Virus record (IMG/VR): IMGVR_UViG_3300009605_000007
Span: 1-35,817 of that record
Strand: one strand, 5' to 3'
From: a virus
DNA length: 35,817 bases
The notes under the pieces: generated by a model
What the model saw: the letters and a program-made list of their open reading frames with translations, nothing else
Databases searched by the model: none
What the model was told of the DNA's origin: nothing
Program-made: the position numbers and the translations under genes
Part shown: positions 1-8,316 of the stretch, one piece after another
Position numbering within the stretch: the stretch's first letter is position 1
How the letters are laid out: every line of letters starts with the position of its first letter

Positions 1-123
1 CAATAAAGCTAGAACTGCCGCAGTCGAAAACTTTAATGCAGACCTCTCCGGTGGAATAAAGGGTTCTGATTTGGTTTATGCTCAATTAGCGGTGGTCTTA
101 GGTTCTGTTGGAACAGGCTTGGC
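1..123. repeat. Left copy of 123-bp terminal direct repeat
   Basis: Bases 1-123 are identical to bases 35695-35817. The repeat lies inside one reading frame that continues across the join, so the ends represent the same place in a circular or circularly permuted molecule. This could be assembly overlap of a circular map or, less likely, a true short terminal repeat. The sequence alone cannot separate these. Confidence 0.95.
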
Positions 124-1159
124 CGGAGGAAAGAATCCCGCGCTGGAAGCCTTTAACAGACTTATCGATAGAGATGTAGAGCGCCAGTATAAGGAGCAAG
201 AAGCACGGCTTAAGAATATGGACTTAACCAACGAGCAAACTCAAAACATGCTCTCACTGGCAAGAGCCGATAGGCAGAATGAAATAGCTGGACAGTTAAA
301 AGTAATAGCGCAAACCACAACAGATCTAGGTCAGAAAGCTAGGATAGAAGAGGTGTCTAAGCAATTAGAACTAAACTCAATATCGGCACAAAGGCAAACG
401 TATGATAATACGGCCCAACTAAGGGCTAAACAGTTCGAGGCAGAGCTTCTGGGCCTCACAGGAAAAGCCGCGCCCAAATCTTCAGCGGAACTTCAAAAGG
501 CAAAAAGGGACACCGACAAAATGAGGTATGCCGTTCGGGAGCTGAAAAACTCTTTTAAGGAAATGTCTAAAGAGGCTAGTTTCGGAGATAAACTAATGGG
601 CTATTTTGGAAAAGAGACCGGGTTTATGCGTGATGTAATAAGGGCCACGCATTTAATGCCCAAAGAAGTTGCTACCTATCTCAATAAAAGAACCAATACA
701 CTGGCTCAGGTTGTTAAGGCTCTTCAGGGTTCTCGTCCTTCTGATTTTGATTGGAGAAAGCTAGAGGTTCTTTTCCCCGGAGTCTTGGATAGTGAGGAGT
801 TGGCGATGGCCGACTTTGAAGCTGTAGAGGCTATGGTGGACGCTAATGCAAGAGCGCTGATGGGAGACGAGGCGGCGGCTGCACAGATTGACGCACTGAG
901 TGCGGCTCTAGCGGAGACCTATGGGGCGCAGTTTGCCAGATTTACCGTTGACGATAAGGGTAGGGTGACAGAGAACAAGGTGATGACTCCCAAAGAGAGG
1001 GCCGCTTTTTATAGTGAGGTGGAGGCTGCTGGTGCTGGTGGAAAGGACTTTTCCTCGCTAGTCAAGCAGCACATTTCCAAGGGTGCGGGTACCGCACCTT
1101 CGGCTCTGAGTGAGGGTGAACTGCTGCAATCCTTGGGTTCACAAAGGTATAATCCCTAG
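2..1159 (+). CDS. Probable ejection (internal virion) protein, C-terminal part of a junction-spanning gene
   Basis: This frame is open from base 2 and continues the gene that starts at 34856; joined across the repeat it encodes about 665 residues. The visible part begins with a short Gly/Ala-rich hydrophobic stretch, then long charged helices rich in Lys, Glu and Gln (likely coiled coil), and ends with a Gly/Ala/Ser-rich tail. Its stop TAG overlaps the GTG start of the next gene (TAGTG). It sits between a 233-residue and a 1,090-residue protein of similar character. By analogy with the three-protein ejection sets of P22- and T7-like podoviruses, I infer an internal virion protein. No enzyme motif was seen. 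An internal TTG at 71 should not be taken as its start. Confidence 0.7.
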   Translation, partial: NKARTAAVENFNADLSGGIKGSDLVYAQLAVVLGSVGTGLAGGKNPALEAFNRLIDRDVERQYKEQEARLKNMDLTNEQTQNMLSLARADRQNEIAGQLKVIAQTTTDLGQKARIEEVSKQLELNSISAQRQTYDNTAQLRAKQFEAELLGLTGKAAPKSSAELQKAKRDTDKMRYAVRELKNSFKEMSKEASFGDKLMGYFGKETGFMRDVIRATHLMPKEVATYLNKRTNTLAQVVKALQGSRPSDFDWRKLEVLFPGVLDSEELAMADFEAVEAMVDANARALMGDEAAAAQIDALSAALAETYGAQFARFTVDDKGRVTENKVMTPKERAAFYSEVEAAGAGGKDFSSLVKQHISKGAGTAPSALSEGELLQSLGSQRYNP

Positions 1160-4100
1160 TGGCTGTTAATCTCCTAAACGTAGCCAGCGGCTCGATCGAG
1201 ACAGTCGAGGATGCGGTGGTGCGCGATCTGGTTCTTGCCGGAACTCATCAAGCTTTAGGAGACAGTATAGGGGTGATGACAGAAGGCGGGGAGTCCTATG
1301 ATGTTCCCGTTGCAAAGTTCAGAGAAGCCCTGTCTATTCCGGGGGTAACTTATGACTCTCCAGAAATGCGAAAGCAGCGGGAGTTCGTTACGAGCGGAAG
1401 CGGTAACCTAGCAGCGATAGCTGCTGGTGCAGCGAGAGGACTCTCCTTCAGTGTCTCCGACTATATGCTTACGCTGGCTGGAGGAAAGGAGTCGGCAAAA
1501 GCCCTTCAGGAAGAAAGCCCTTGGCTATCGATGCTGGGCGAAGCGGGTGTAATTGCTGCCGCAATTTATTTTGGTGGCCCGATTGGTGCAGTAAGCAAAG
1601 CTGGGCAGGTTGTTAAGTTGGTGGGAACTGCTGGCCGCACTCTTATGCCCGCAACCAAAACGATGAAGGCTGCACGGGCGATCGGCTTTGCTCCGCGAAT
1701 GGCGGCTGAAACAGGTGCGCGGGTTGGACGTTGGACGCAGAAGATGATGCACCCAATCGTCAAGGATAGCAAGGTTAGGACGTTTCTAGGGAATCGCGTT
1801 TCACAGGGGGTGGCAACAGCGATAGAGGCATCCCCTTATGCAGTCGGCGCGGTTACCTTTGGACAGTCCCTAGAAGACGATCCTTTGACGATGGAACAAG
1901 CTGCGTCTGCGGTGGGTACGACAATGGCTCTGGGTGGGGTTCTGGGTGCAGCAATAGGAAGCGGAACCCTGAAGTCTATGAGGCAGCGTGAGCTTCCCGG
2001 CCAAATGGGTAGCCTAACGATAGGAGATAAGATCTTAAAGGTTGCTCCCTTTTTATCTCCTAAAGTAGCTGCGATGAAATCGGCCTTAGACCTTACGGAG
2101 GCACAGGGAAAACAGCTAGAGGAAAAGATAGGCCGATTAATGGCCGCTGAAGCTGCGGAGGGAACCGCACTCAAAGCCGGGGAGTTAACCACGCAACAAG
2201 CCTATGAACGAATAGGCGAGATAATGATGGATGATAATTTCTGGGCTGAAGTCCAAAGGCATTTTGCTGGTTCCCGGCTAAAGCCTGTCAGCACTCCCAT
2301 TCAAGGATTTGGGACTAAACTTCGATTTAAGACCCAACAAGAATTTGCCGATGCGTTTGCCGATGCTCAAGTTTACTTGCTGGACAAGATGGATGGCTAC
2401 ATGAAGGCGGCAGATACTCAGGACGCAGTGGTGAAGGAGATGGGTAGAATCGAGGCAGAGAAGCTGGCCCAGTATCAGCAATACGAAGAAGTGCTTGGTG
2501 CCTATAATCAGAGGATGAGAGACCTTGGAGATGAAGAGGGAATCCTAACAGTCGCGCAGCTTCAGCACGTTCATGAGCTTAAGTCTGCTCAAGCGATGAA
2601 AGCGGCAATGGATAAACGGGCTAAGTCTTTAAGGGAATTGCTTGGGCGCAAAGGAGAGGACATCTACCGGGGAGACGGCGCAGCACACTTGGCCGAATCT
2701 TTTGATGCCTTACGCGAAGCTAACTTAAGCGCGTCAGAGTGGGAGACGATGGGCCTTATACTTAAGCCGGATGGAACGATAGAGCGGCGAATGCTCGATG
2801 GGGTTTCCACTCAAGAAATAAAGAGTGGTGCAGATCTAATCGCTCAATTGGGCGAAGAAGGGAGGGAAATAATCCCATTAGAAAAGAGCATCATTGCAGC
2901 TCAAAAGGCTTATCAAAAACAAGAGAAAGCTTTTCTCAACTCCGAAAAGAAACTCTTAGCCAAAGTCAAAGGCGAAGATACCGCAGTAGCCAATCAAATT
3001 AAAAACACATTGCGCGAAGAGATAGGCACTCCCCAGTCTCCAAGTTCTCAATTTGTGAGAACCCCAATGAGTTTGGTTGATGAGGCTAATTACGTAGACA
3101 AGCTTATTCTAGACATGCGCCAGTCTATGCTAGATGGAGCAGTGGTCAAGGTTCCCATTAATGATCCAGAGCAATGGAAGTATGTTGTTAGGGGGGTGGA
3201 ATATACCCTTGAAGAGCTTGGCCCTATGATAAAGCAAGCGGAGCTAGATTCTAAGTTTATTCGTAACGCTATTGCGAAGGCAAAAAATAAAGCGATGTAC
3301 GGAGAGGGTGGAGTAGGAGGGTATCAGGAGCTGCTTCTTAAGAACGGCATGAAGGTTCCTGCGGAGCTTCCTCAAGTTCCAGAGGCTTACATTAATTTCG
3401 CTTCCTTCGGAAAGCCTGAACATTTAAAACTGTTCCGTCACCAGCGTTCGGCGGTCAGTCCTGCGGCGATTATGCGGAAGCGACTCGCCACGGTAGACAC
3501 TTCGATAGCCAGTGAGCAGCAGCAAGCCATTGGGATCTTGAGAGAGATGGGGCGCACCGACAAGGCACGGCTGGCAGAGATTAAAATGATACTCAAGAAT
3601 GAAGCACCTCCAGTGTTTCAGGCTGAACTCCCTGTCCCTGCGTGGAATATTGATTATCGGAAGATAGCTGGGCAGATGAGAAAAACAGCCCAAGAGCTAA
3701 AGAAGAAAGGCTTAACTCAAGAGAGTGAGCGAGAAGCCTATGAGACCTTGATAACTCAGGCCGATAGAATGGACGGCTTACAGGTCTCAGGGTTCCGGGA
3801 GGCCAACAACCTTAAGCAGACAATCGCTAAGAATATAAACTGGGGAAAGAAATGGGAAGCTGGGGCTGCTGGTGAAATGAGGAAGTTACGCCAATTGGTT
3901 AGGCAAGAGATCGATGATAAGCTGGCAGCAGTCTTTGTGCGAAATCATCCAGACTATGTTCCGGGGATGGACGCGGCGGCAATATCACGGGTGAGGCAAG
4001 AAGCGTTGGCTCATGTTGCGGAGTGGAATACGGCCAACAAGATGTATGGCGTAATGGTAGACATGACTACATTCGCCAAGGACAAAATGAGAAAGAAGGT

Positions 4101-4431
4101 GGGTACTCGTATCCAGCTTAGGAACCCTTGGATATGGGGAACTCTGATAGGGATGGGAACGGGACACATTAGTCCTCATGCACTGGCCTACCTCACCGGG
4201 GGTCTAGGCATCCATTTCATGAATGCGTACGGGGAACAGGCCATTGCCCAGATGATGAAATCACGAACAATGCGTAACGGGTTTAGGCGAACGGCCGCAT
4301 CTACAGAGCGGTCTATGGATGACGCGATTGATTCTTTATTTTCTAAGAAAGACTTGTTCTTTAAGACGGCTCGTTATCACGCTTATCTTGCTGGGGTTGA
4401 CGCGATCGTTCCTGAAGGGAAAGAAGAGTAA
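1159..4431 (+). CDS. Large internal virion / DNA-ejection protein (1,090 aa)
   Basis: The longest protein of the ejection cluster starts with GTG overlapping the preceding TAG. It has Gly/Ala-rich hydrophobic segments near residues 125-155 and 220-270 and another near 990-1020 (WIWGTLIGMGTG region), which could insert in a membrane. Between them lie long Lys/Glu/Gln-rich helical regions. Size, position after the tail genes and alternating hydrophobic and coiled-coil stretches fit the largest ejection protein of podoviruses (role of P22 gp16 or T7 gp16). I did not recognise a lytic transglycosylase motif, so an enzymatic role is unsupported. It is followed by a TAATG-coupled gene. The function is inferred from context. 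Confidence 0.7.
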   Translation: MAVNLLNVASGSIETVEDAVVRDLVLAGTHQALGDSIGVMTEGGESYDVPVAKFREALSIPGVTYDSPEMRKQREFVTSGSGNLAAIAAGAARGLSFSVSDYMLTLAGGKESAKALQEESPWLSMLGEAGVIAAAIYFGGPIGAVSKAGQVVKLVGTAGRTLMPATKTMKAARAIGFAPRMAAETGARVGRWTQKMMHPIVKDSKVRTFLGNRVSQGVATAIEASPYAVGAVTFGQSLEDDPLTMEQAASAVGTTMALGGVLGAAIGSGTLKSMRQRELPGQMGSLTIGDKILKVAPFLSPKVAAMKSALDLTEAQGKQLEEKIGRLMAAEAAEGTALKAGELTTQQAYERIGEIMMDDNFWAEVQRHFAGSRLKPVSTPIQGFGTKLRFKTQQEFADAFADAQVYLLDKMDGYMKAADTQDAVVKEMGRIEAEKLAQYQQYEEVLGAYNQRMRDLGDEEGILTVAQLQHVHELKSAQAMKAAMDKRAKSLRELLGRKGEDIYRGDGAAHLAESFDALREANLSASEWETMGLILKPDGTIERRMLDGVSTQEIKSGADLIAQLGEEGREIIPLEKSIIAAQKAYQKQEKAFLNSEKKLLAKVKGEDTAVANQIKNTLREEIGTPQSPSSQFVRTPMSLVDEANYVDKLILDMRQSMLDGAVVKVPINDPEQWKYVVRGVEYTLEELGPMIKQAELDSKFIRNAIAKAKNKAMYGEGGVGGYQELLLKNGMKVPAELPQVPEAYINFASFGKPEHLKLFRHQRSAVSPAAIMRKRLATVDTSIASEQQQAIGILREMGRTDKARLAEIKMILKNEAPPVFQAELPVPAWNIDYRKIAGQMRKTAQELKKKGLTQESEREAYETLITQADRMDGLQVSGFREANNLKQTIAKNINWGKKWEAGAAGEMRKLRQLVRQEIDDKLAAVFVRNHPDYVPGMDAAAISRVRQEALAHVAEWNTANKMYGVMVDMTTFAKDKMRKKVGTRIQLRNPWIWGTLIGMGTGHISPHALAYLTGGLGIHFMNAYGEQAIAQMMKSRTMRNGFRRTAASTERSMDDAIDSLFSKKDLFFKTARYHAYLAGVDAIVPEGKEE

Positions 4432-5111
4432 TGGCTAAGTTCAACGAATTAACTGAGCAGTTCAGGAAGCGCAGAGACGAGATTAATCTTGCGCTCGATA
4501 ATCCTGAGCTGGCTGGTGAGGCCATCGATGCAGAGGTCACTCCCCTAAACGAGTCTTCTCCTACCTTCGCGGCCAAGCTGGTGGAGAGATCGGTCAACAC
4601 GACAATGTACCTGAAGCAAATCATGCCTACTACCTTTGAAAAGAAAGGGCCATTCTCCAGAGAGATCTTGCCACCAGAAACCCAAATGGCTGAGTGGAAC
4701 AGGAACTATGATGTGGCCTATGACCCTAGAGAGTACTTTGAAGCAGTCGAGCGTGGAGATGTGACCAGAGGCATGACCGCTGCATTCAATGCGGTATGGC
4801 CTGAATTGTCTGTGGATTTTCGTACTAAGTTCCTAGAGCGTCTTGGAGATGAAGAGAATCTTGATATGCCCTTCAATGCTAAGGTAAATTTAGCTATGGC
4901 GCTTGGAATAGATACAGATCCGGTTTTAGATCCCAGCTTTGTTCTGCCTTTGCAGCAGGTCATTGCCGGGGAACCCTTGGCCGATGAGGCCCAGAAAGAT
5001 GAGGGTGCGGTTAAGCCCACTATGACCGGGATGAAACAATTAAAGGGCATTCCTGAAAGGGAGATGACAGGCCCACAACGAGTAAATCAATATGTTAAGC
5101 CTTGGAAATAG
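4431..5111 (+). CDS. Hypothetical virion-associated protein (226 aa)
   Basis: The ATG overlaps the stop of the 1,090-residue gene (TAATG), with GGGAAAGAAGAG upstream as ribosome site. The protein is soluble and acidic in its N-terminal third, has no membrane segment and ends with a basic Pro/Gln tail (QYVKPWK). Tight coupling to the ejection-protein genes suggests a structural or assembly partner, perhaps a small ejection or chaperone-like protein. I do not recognise the family. Confidence 0.6.
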   Translation: MAKFNELTEQFRKRRDEINLALDNPELAGEAIDAEVTPLNESSPTFAAKLVERSVNTTMYLKQIMPTTFEKKGPFSREILPPETQMAEWNRNYDVAYDPREYFEAVERGDVTRGMTAAFNAVWPELSVDFRTKFLERLGDEENLDMPFNAKVNLAMALGIDTDPVLDPSFVLPLQQVIAGEPLADEAQKDEGAVKPTMTGMKQLKGIPEREMTGPQRVNQYVKPWK

Positions 5112-5132
5112 GCAGAGTATAAGGAGAAAACA

Positions 5133-5594
5133 ATGGCAGAAAATATAACCAACTCGCCCACACTGTCGCTCCCCTATAAGGGTGCAGACTATAGGGCACA
5201 AAGCATCGTTGATGTTCTGGCTCCAGTAGGGATTCAAGCATCAGCTACATCCAATACTTTTTCGATAAGAGGGAAAGACCGTATAACGGTTCTGGCCACT
5301 TATGATCACAACGCGAGTCCCTGTACCGCAGTGAACGTTACGCTGGAGCTATGCGTGGATGATGGAGATACTTTCTTCTTCAAACAAAACGATGATCACC
5401 CCGGCCCAACTCCGGTACACACCCTCGCCACCGCAGTCTACACGCATGCCGTTGGAGCGGATTCAAACTTTGCGTTTGATATTCCCGTAAACGCTAGGTG
5501 GGCAAGACTCCACGCTATTGGCACTGGCGCTGATGATAGCGAGACTCTTGGTCTTAGTGTATGCATCGCTGTTGACGGGGGAATAGGTAGGTAA
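5133..5594 (+). CDS. Hypothetical beta-rich structural protein (153 aa)
   Basis: The start ATG has a strong AAGGAG site 6 bases upstream. The protein is rich in Thr, Ala, Val and Asp with alternating hydrophobic residues (predicted beta-sandwich type) and no membrane segment. It resembles in general character the 130-residue protein that follows the capsid gene. Because it lies among late genes, a virion decoration or tail-accessory protein is plausible. The family is not recognised. Confidence 0.6.
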   Translation: MAENITNSPTLSLPYKGADYRAQSIVDVLAPVGIQASATSNTFSIRGKDRITVLATYDHNASPCTAVNVTLELCVDDGDTFFFKQNDDHPGPTPVHTLATAVYTHAVGADSNFAFDIPVNARWARLHAIGTGADDSETLGLSVCIAVDGGIGR

Positions 5595-5598
5595 TGAT

Positions 5599-5829
5599 AT
5601 GCCTGATTGGTTTATATCGTGGGGGAAGATCGTGGCCATTGCAGCCACGACTGCCTCCTTTATGGCGGTGGCTTCACCTTGCAGCACCGGATACAAGTTT
5701 GTGGAGAAGTCGCCTCATGCCGGAGTTCACCAAGAACTAGACAGCCGTCTAAGGTCTATGGAAGTAAGACAGGCAGATATACATGATGATGTTAAACTAA
5801 TACTAGATCACATTTTAAGGAGTGAATAA
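5599..5829 (+). CDS. Small membrane-anchored coiled-coil protein (76 aa)
   Basis: The protein has one N-terminal hydrophobic segment (about residues 4-26) followed by a charged helical domain (about 42-74). This topology is shared by inner-membrane spanins and by some holin-like or lysis-accessory proteins. It lies about 1.2 kb before the holin and amidase, separated by small basic-protein genes, so a lysis role is possible but not shown. Its stop overlaps the next ATG (TAATG at 5827-5831). Confidence 0.55.
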   Translation: MPDWFISWGKIVAIAATTASFMAVASPCSTGYKFVEKSPHAGVHQELDSRLRSMEVRQADIHDDVKLILDHILRSE

Positions 5830-6140
5830 TGGCAAAGAAAAAGGTGAAGAAGAAGACGAGGGCAGGGAAGAGCAATGTGGGGAAGTATCCCCAAATAGCA
5901 AAGACCCGCACTGCACATAAATTAGCCCAAAAAATATCCCGGACTTCTTCTGAGGTTCCAGAAGGGTGGTACGTTTCCCCTGTTACGGGTAGGGCGTGGG
6001 TTAAGGCCGACTATCCAGATCGAACTAAGAAGGATATTGAAAAGTCCAAGAGCCTGAGAACCATAGTCACCTCCAGAGGCGAGAAGGCAAACGCCAAGCT
6101 CAAGCCCAAGAGAAGACCAGTTACCCAAAGGAGAAAATAA
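5829..6140 (+). CDS. Highly basic small protein (103 aa)
   Basis: The ATG overlaps the preceding stop, and GGAG lies just upstream. The protein is extremely rich in Lys and Arg at both ends (KKKVKKKTRAGK at the start, PKRRPVTQRRK at the end) with a short central segment containing GWYVSPVTGRAW. The charge suggests nucleic-acid binding, perhaps a DNA-associated or packaged protein. It begins a run of four small late genes, three of them basic. No known family is recognised. Confidence 0.6.
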   Translation: MAKKKVKKKTRAGKSNVGKYPQIAKTRTAHKLAQKISRTSSEVPEGWYVSPVTGRAWVKADYPDRTKKDIEKSKSLRTIVTSRGEKANAKLKPKRRPVTQRRK

Positions 6141-6298
6141 TGCCAATGGTAATAAATAAATCAGGAACCACAGAGTTCCCCTATACGGCTAAGGGCGTAA
6201 AGGACGCACAAGCGTTAGCACAGAAAACAGGTGGGCGTGTTGTTCACCATCAAGATGATCCTAGAAAGGAATTAAAAAATGAAAATGAAAGTACCTAG
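6140..6298 (+). CDS. Small hypothetical protein (52 aa)
   Basis: The ATG overlaps the stop of the basic protein (TAATG), with an AAAGGAG ribosome site about 7 bases upstream. The predicted protein begins MPMVINKSGTTEFPYT and contains TAKGVKDAQALAQKTGGRVV, a pattern that reads like a compact alpha/beta domain. It overlaps the next gene by 20 bases in another frame. It is short, but its coupling and ribosome site make it credible. The function is unknown. Confidence 0.6.
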   Translation: MPMVINKSGTTEFPYTAKGVKDAQALAQKTGGRVVHHQDDPRKELKNENEST

Positions 6299-6470
6299 AG
6301 CGCCTACTTCTACAGTGGCACCTTTCCCCAAGCTTAAGGGGAATCCATCACATAAAAAGGTTTATGACGATGCTGGCTTTGGAGCCAAAGGCATGACCTT
6401 GAAAGAAGAGTTAACCCAGTTAGACGCAACCCCAGAGGGTCGCAGGACTGACAGTAATAAGGGAGAATAA
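6279..6470 (+). CDS. Small hypothetical protein (63 aa)
   Basis: The start ATG has AAAGGAA about 8 bases upstream, and the gene overlaps the end of the 52-residue gene. The protein is Pro- and Lys-rich at the N-terminus and hydrophilic throughout, with the segment YDDAGFGAKGMTLKEELTQL. There is no membrane segment. It is one base from the next ATG after its TAA. It is probably a small late accessory protein of unknown role. Confidence 0.55.
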   Translation: MKMKVPRAPTSTVAPFPKLKGNPSHKKVYDDAGFGAKGMTLKEELTQLDATPEGRRTDSNKGE

Positions 6471-6471
6471 A

Positions 6472-6762
6472 ATGGCACAGGCAAGATCTACAGCCAAGGG
6501 CAAGAAACTATCTAAGGAATATATTAAGAAGGCGCGGCAACGCAAAGGTGGTTCAAATGTGGGGGAATACTCTGCGAGTGATACCTTCGCTGGCCCTTCT
6601 GGTGGTGCGCCCAAAGGCAGCTACCCGCTCACTATGAACGGAAAGCCTAGCAAGAAGCGCATCGAGTCGGCCATTATGCTGGCTCATAATGCACCCAATC
6701 CGGGCGGCATTAAGAAGAAGGCCAGAGCCTATGCAAAGCGTCACGGCATAGTGATCGGATAA
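6472..6762 (+). CDS. Small basic protein with phage capsid-type C-terminal motif (96 aa)
   Basis: The protein is Lys/Arg-rich. Its second half (SYPLTMNGKPSKKRIESAIM, then APNPGGIKKKARAYAKRHGI) resembles a short motif I recall from phage head-associated proteins, in which a 'sYPi...kkRi.sAi.l...a....k.kI...AkrhGi' pattern occurs (DUF6582-like; recalled, not searched). The role is unknown. Basic charge and the late position suggest a virion or DNA-associated function. The gene starts one base after the preceding stop. Confidence 0.6.
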   Translation: MAQARSTAKGKKLSKEYIKKARQRKGGSNVGEYSASDTFAGPSGGAPKGSYPLTMNGKPSKKRIESAIMLAHNAPNPGGIKKKARAYAKRHGIVIG

Positions 6763-6766
6763 ATAT

Positions 6767-7045
6767 ATGAAAGACGGAAAAAGTACTTCTGAACATAAGC
6801 TGGCGAAAGTAGCCATCATTACAAGTCTGGTTCTGCCAATTTTGGCGGCAATCGTCGAAGTGGTGCAAAATAGTGGGTATGTCGAAAGTCCTCTCACGCT
6901 TGCTATACTGGGGGTCGCAGGAACTTGTCTCGCTTCTCTTGGCTATGGTGCATCGCGCACAAAGCTTAAGGCACAACAGCTTGCGGTTGATGCACAGGCA
7001 CTCACTGTCCTGCACGAAGGAACCAAGAAGACAAAAAAGTCCTGA
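6767..7045 (+). CDS. Putative holin (92 aa, two membrane segments)
   Basis: The protein has a short charged N-terminus, two hydrophobic helices at about residues 14-33 (VAIITSLVLPILAAIVEVV) and 42-62 (PLTLAILGVAGTCLASLGYG), and a Lys-rich C-terminus ending GTKKTKKS. Size, topology and position directly upstream of the amidase gene are those of class II-like phage holins, which form the membrane lesion that starts lysis. The assignment rests on topology and context. Confidence 0.75.
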   Translation: MKDGKSTSEHKLAKVAIITSLVLPILAAIVEVVQNSGYVESPLTLAILGVAGTCLASLGYGASRTKLKAQQLAVDAQALTVLHEGTKKTKKS

Positions 7046-7066
7046 GTCAGATCGTGGCTGCGCTGG

Positions 7067-7933
7067 ATGAGGCGAAGGCGCTTCCTAAAAAACGTGGCCG
7101 AGTGGATCTACTCTTGGATTACCGCCATATTCACCTATTGGTCGGTGCCCGGTACATACACCGGATTACACAGAATCTATCCGCTACCGCAGAGGCGTGG
7201 GCCTCCGATAAGGAGTATGCCGCCAGCGGAGGAATCCGATGGGATTTTTGACGGGTCACCCCTACCTGTGGTTATTTTACCTGACGGGGAGCAGATGGAT
7301 CTGTATGACTTACACGTTGTCAATCAAATTCGTTCCGCAAATGACGGGCGCTATAAGGCCCTATTGCGCCCGGAAAAGATTGTAGTCCATCGAGTAGGCC
7401 CAGAGTTAGATTGCAGACTTAATGATTGCCATTATTGCCAGACAGAACATGCACATACAGATAAAAGTCATTCCTTTGCCCTCCACGTTTGCCGATGGTT
7501 TCAAACACATCCCCGGATCGGCCTGACCGGAGGCGCGAACCCGTACCACCTCATTATCGACTTTGACAAGACTGAACAGTCACTTTGTTTAGATGAATGT
7601 GGTGCCCACGCACGTAGGTGGAACTCCAAGAGCATAGCCATAGCTCTGCGCGGAGACTTCAATTATAGGCACCCGACACCCTACCAAAAAAGCGCCCTCT
7701 ACCAGCTCTGCTGTCTGCTCAGTCTGTATCTGGGAACCATAGATATCTGGGGTCACACTGAATTACCTAGCGCCACCAAAGACCCGATGAAGCGTTGTCC
7801 CGGAGGATACCTGAGAATGGAACAATTCAGAGAAGCAGTAAGGGATAAATTGCGAGGTAAAATGAGAACCTACACCAAAGAAGAAATAAAAGAGATGCTT
7901 ACATCTTGTGGTGTCTCAGTGGACGGTGTATAA
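7067..7933 (+). CDS. N-acetylmuramoyl-L-alanine amidase endolysin (Amidase_2 type)
   Basis: This endolysin should cleave the bond between muramic acid and L-alanine in peptidoglycan. The amidase domain spans about residues 100-260, with probable zinc ligands H108 (VVHRVG), H230 (WGHTELP) and C244 (KRCPGGY), and the family elements YHLIIDFD and IAIALRGDFN. The N-terminus carries RRRR followed by an aromatic hydrophobic helix (about residues 10-28), which could be a signal anchor. The ATG at 7067 has a poor ribosome site. An in-frame ATG at 7217 would remove the anchor, but its AAGGAG is only about one base away, so I keep 7067. The gene follows the holin. Confidence 0.85.
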   Translation: MRRRRFLKNVAEWIYSWITAIFTYWSVPGTYTGLHRIYPLPQRRGPPIRSMPPAEESDGIFDGSPLPVVILPDGEQMDLYDLHVVNQIRSANDGRYKALLRPEKIVVHRVGPELDCRLNDCHYCQTEHAHTDKSHSFALHVCRWFQTHPRIGLTGGANPYHLIIDFDKTEQSLCLDECGAHARRWNSKSIAIALRGDFNYRHPTPYQKSALYQLCCLLSLYLGTIDIWGHTELPSATKDPMKRCPGGYLRMEQFREAVRDKLRGKMRTYTKEEIKEMLTSCGVSVDGV

Positions 7934-8033
7934 CGGAGTTGACGAACTTATGTTTGTTACCTCTGGCTGCTTGGGGATTTTTACTCTCATCCAGTTTTAC
8001 CCCAAGCGGCCAAAATTCTTTTATATTCCGTAA
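7908..8033 (+). CDS. Possible small membrane protein overlapping the end of the amidase gene
   Basis: A GTG-started frame (41 residues), or an internal ATG at 7950 (27 residues), overlaps the amidase stop. It contains a short hydrophobic stretch (MFVTSGCLGIFTLIQFY) followed by basic residues. CGGAG lies 11 bases before the ATG, which is a weak fit. The lysis-cassette position makes a small accessory protein conceivable. Another frame across the same bases is also open, so support is poor. Confidence 0.25.
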   Translation: MVSQWTVYNGVDELMFVTSGCLGIFTLIQFYPKRPKFFYIP

Positions 8034-8316
8034 TACCCGGCATCTTAATCCGAAATGCGCGTCAAAGTTAGCATATTGCTGCACAGGTGCGCAGCAACGG
8101 CGGTTGATGCGCAGAAACAGTGCTTTTATGCGCAACAAAATTTTCACAAAACGGGTGCCTGTCTTGTGACGACTTGACTAAATGAAGCCACTTGCATTCC
8201 GTTTAGTGAAGATCTTCTGTACCCGTTCATGCGGATTCAACCCGTTCTCTTGCGTCGAGCGTAACTGCTGATTGTTCCTCATGTACCCTGTTAACCTTCT
8301 CTGCTGTTAAACTTTC
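8034..8316. other. Convergent non-coding junction with short repeats
   Basis: This stretch lies between the end of the rightward late genes and the end of the leftward early genes. It holds TGCGC-centred repeats at 8056, 8088, 8108 and 8129 (the last three about 20-21 bp apart, as TGCGCAGCAAC, TGCGCAGAAAC and TGCGCAACAAA), a direct repeat ACCCGTTC at 8221 and 8240 with its inverse AACGGGT at 8150, and inverted repeats TCACAA/TTGTGA and ACTAAA/TTTAGT. No terminator with a clear T-run was seen, although transcripts must end here from both sides. Confidence 0.5.

Noticed and set aside
71-1159. Separate gene starting with TTG at 71
   Set aside because: The frame is open upstream to base 2 and continues from the gene that starts at 34856.
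7054-7251. 65-codon frame between holin and amidase on the plus strand
   Set aside because: It overlaps the amidase N-terminus in another frame, has no ribosome site and shows no membrane or lipobox pattern expected of a spanin.
7906-8169. 87-codon plus-strand frame after the amidase
   Set aside because: It starts with TTG, lacks a ribosome site and runs through the repeat cluster; the alternative 41-codon frame is listed only at low confidence.
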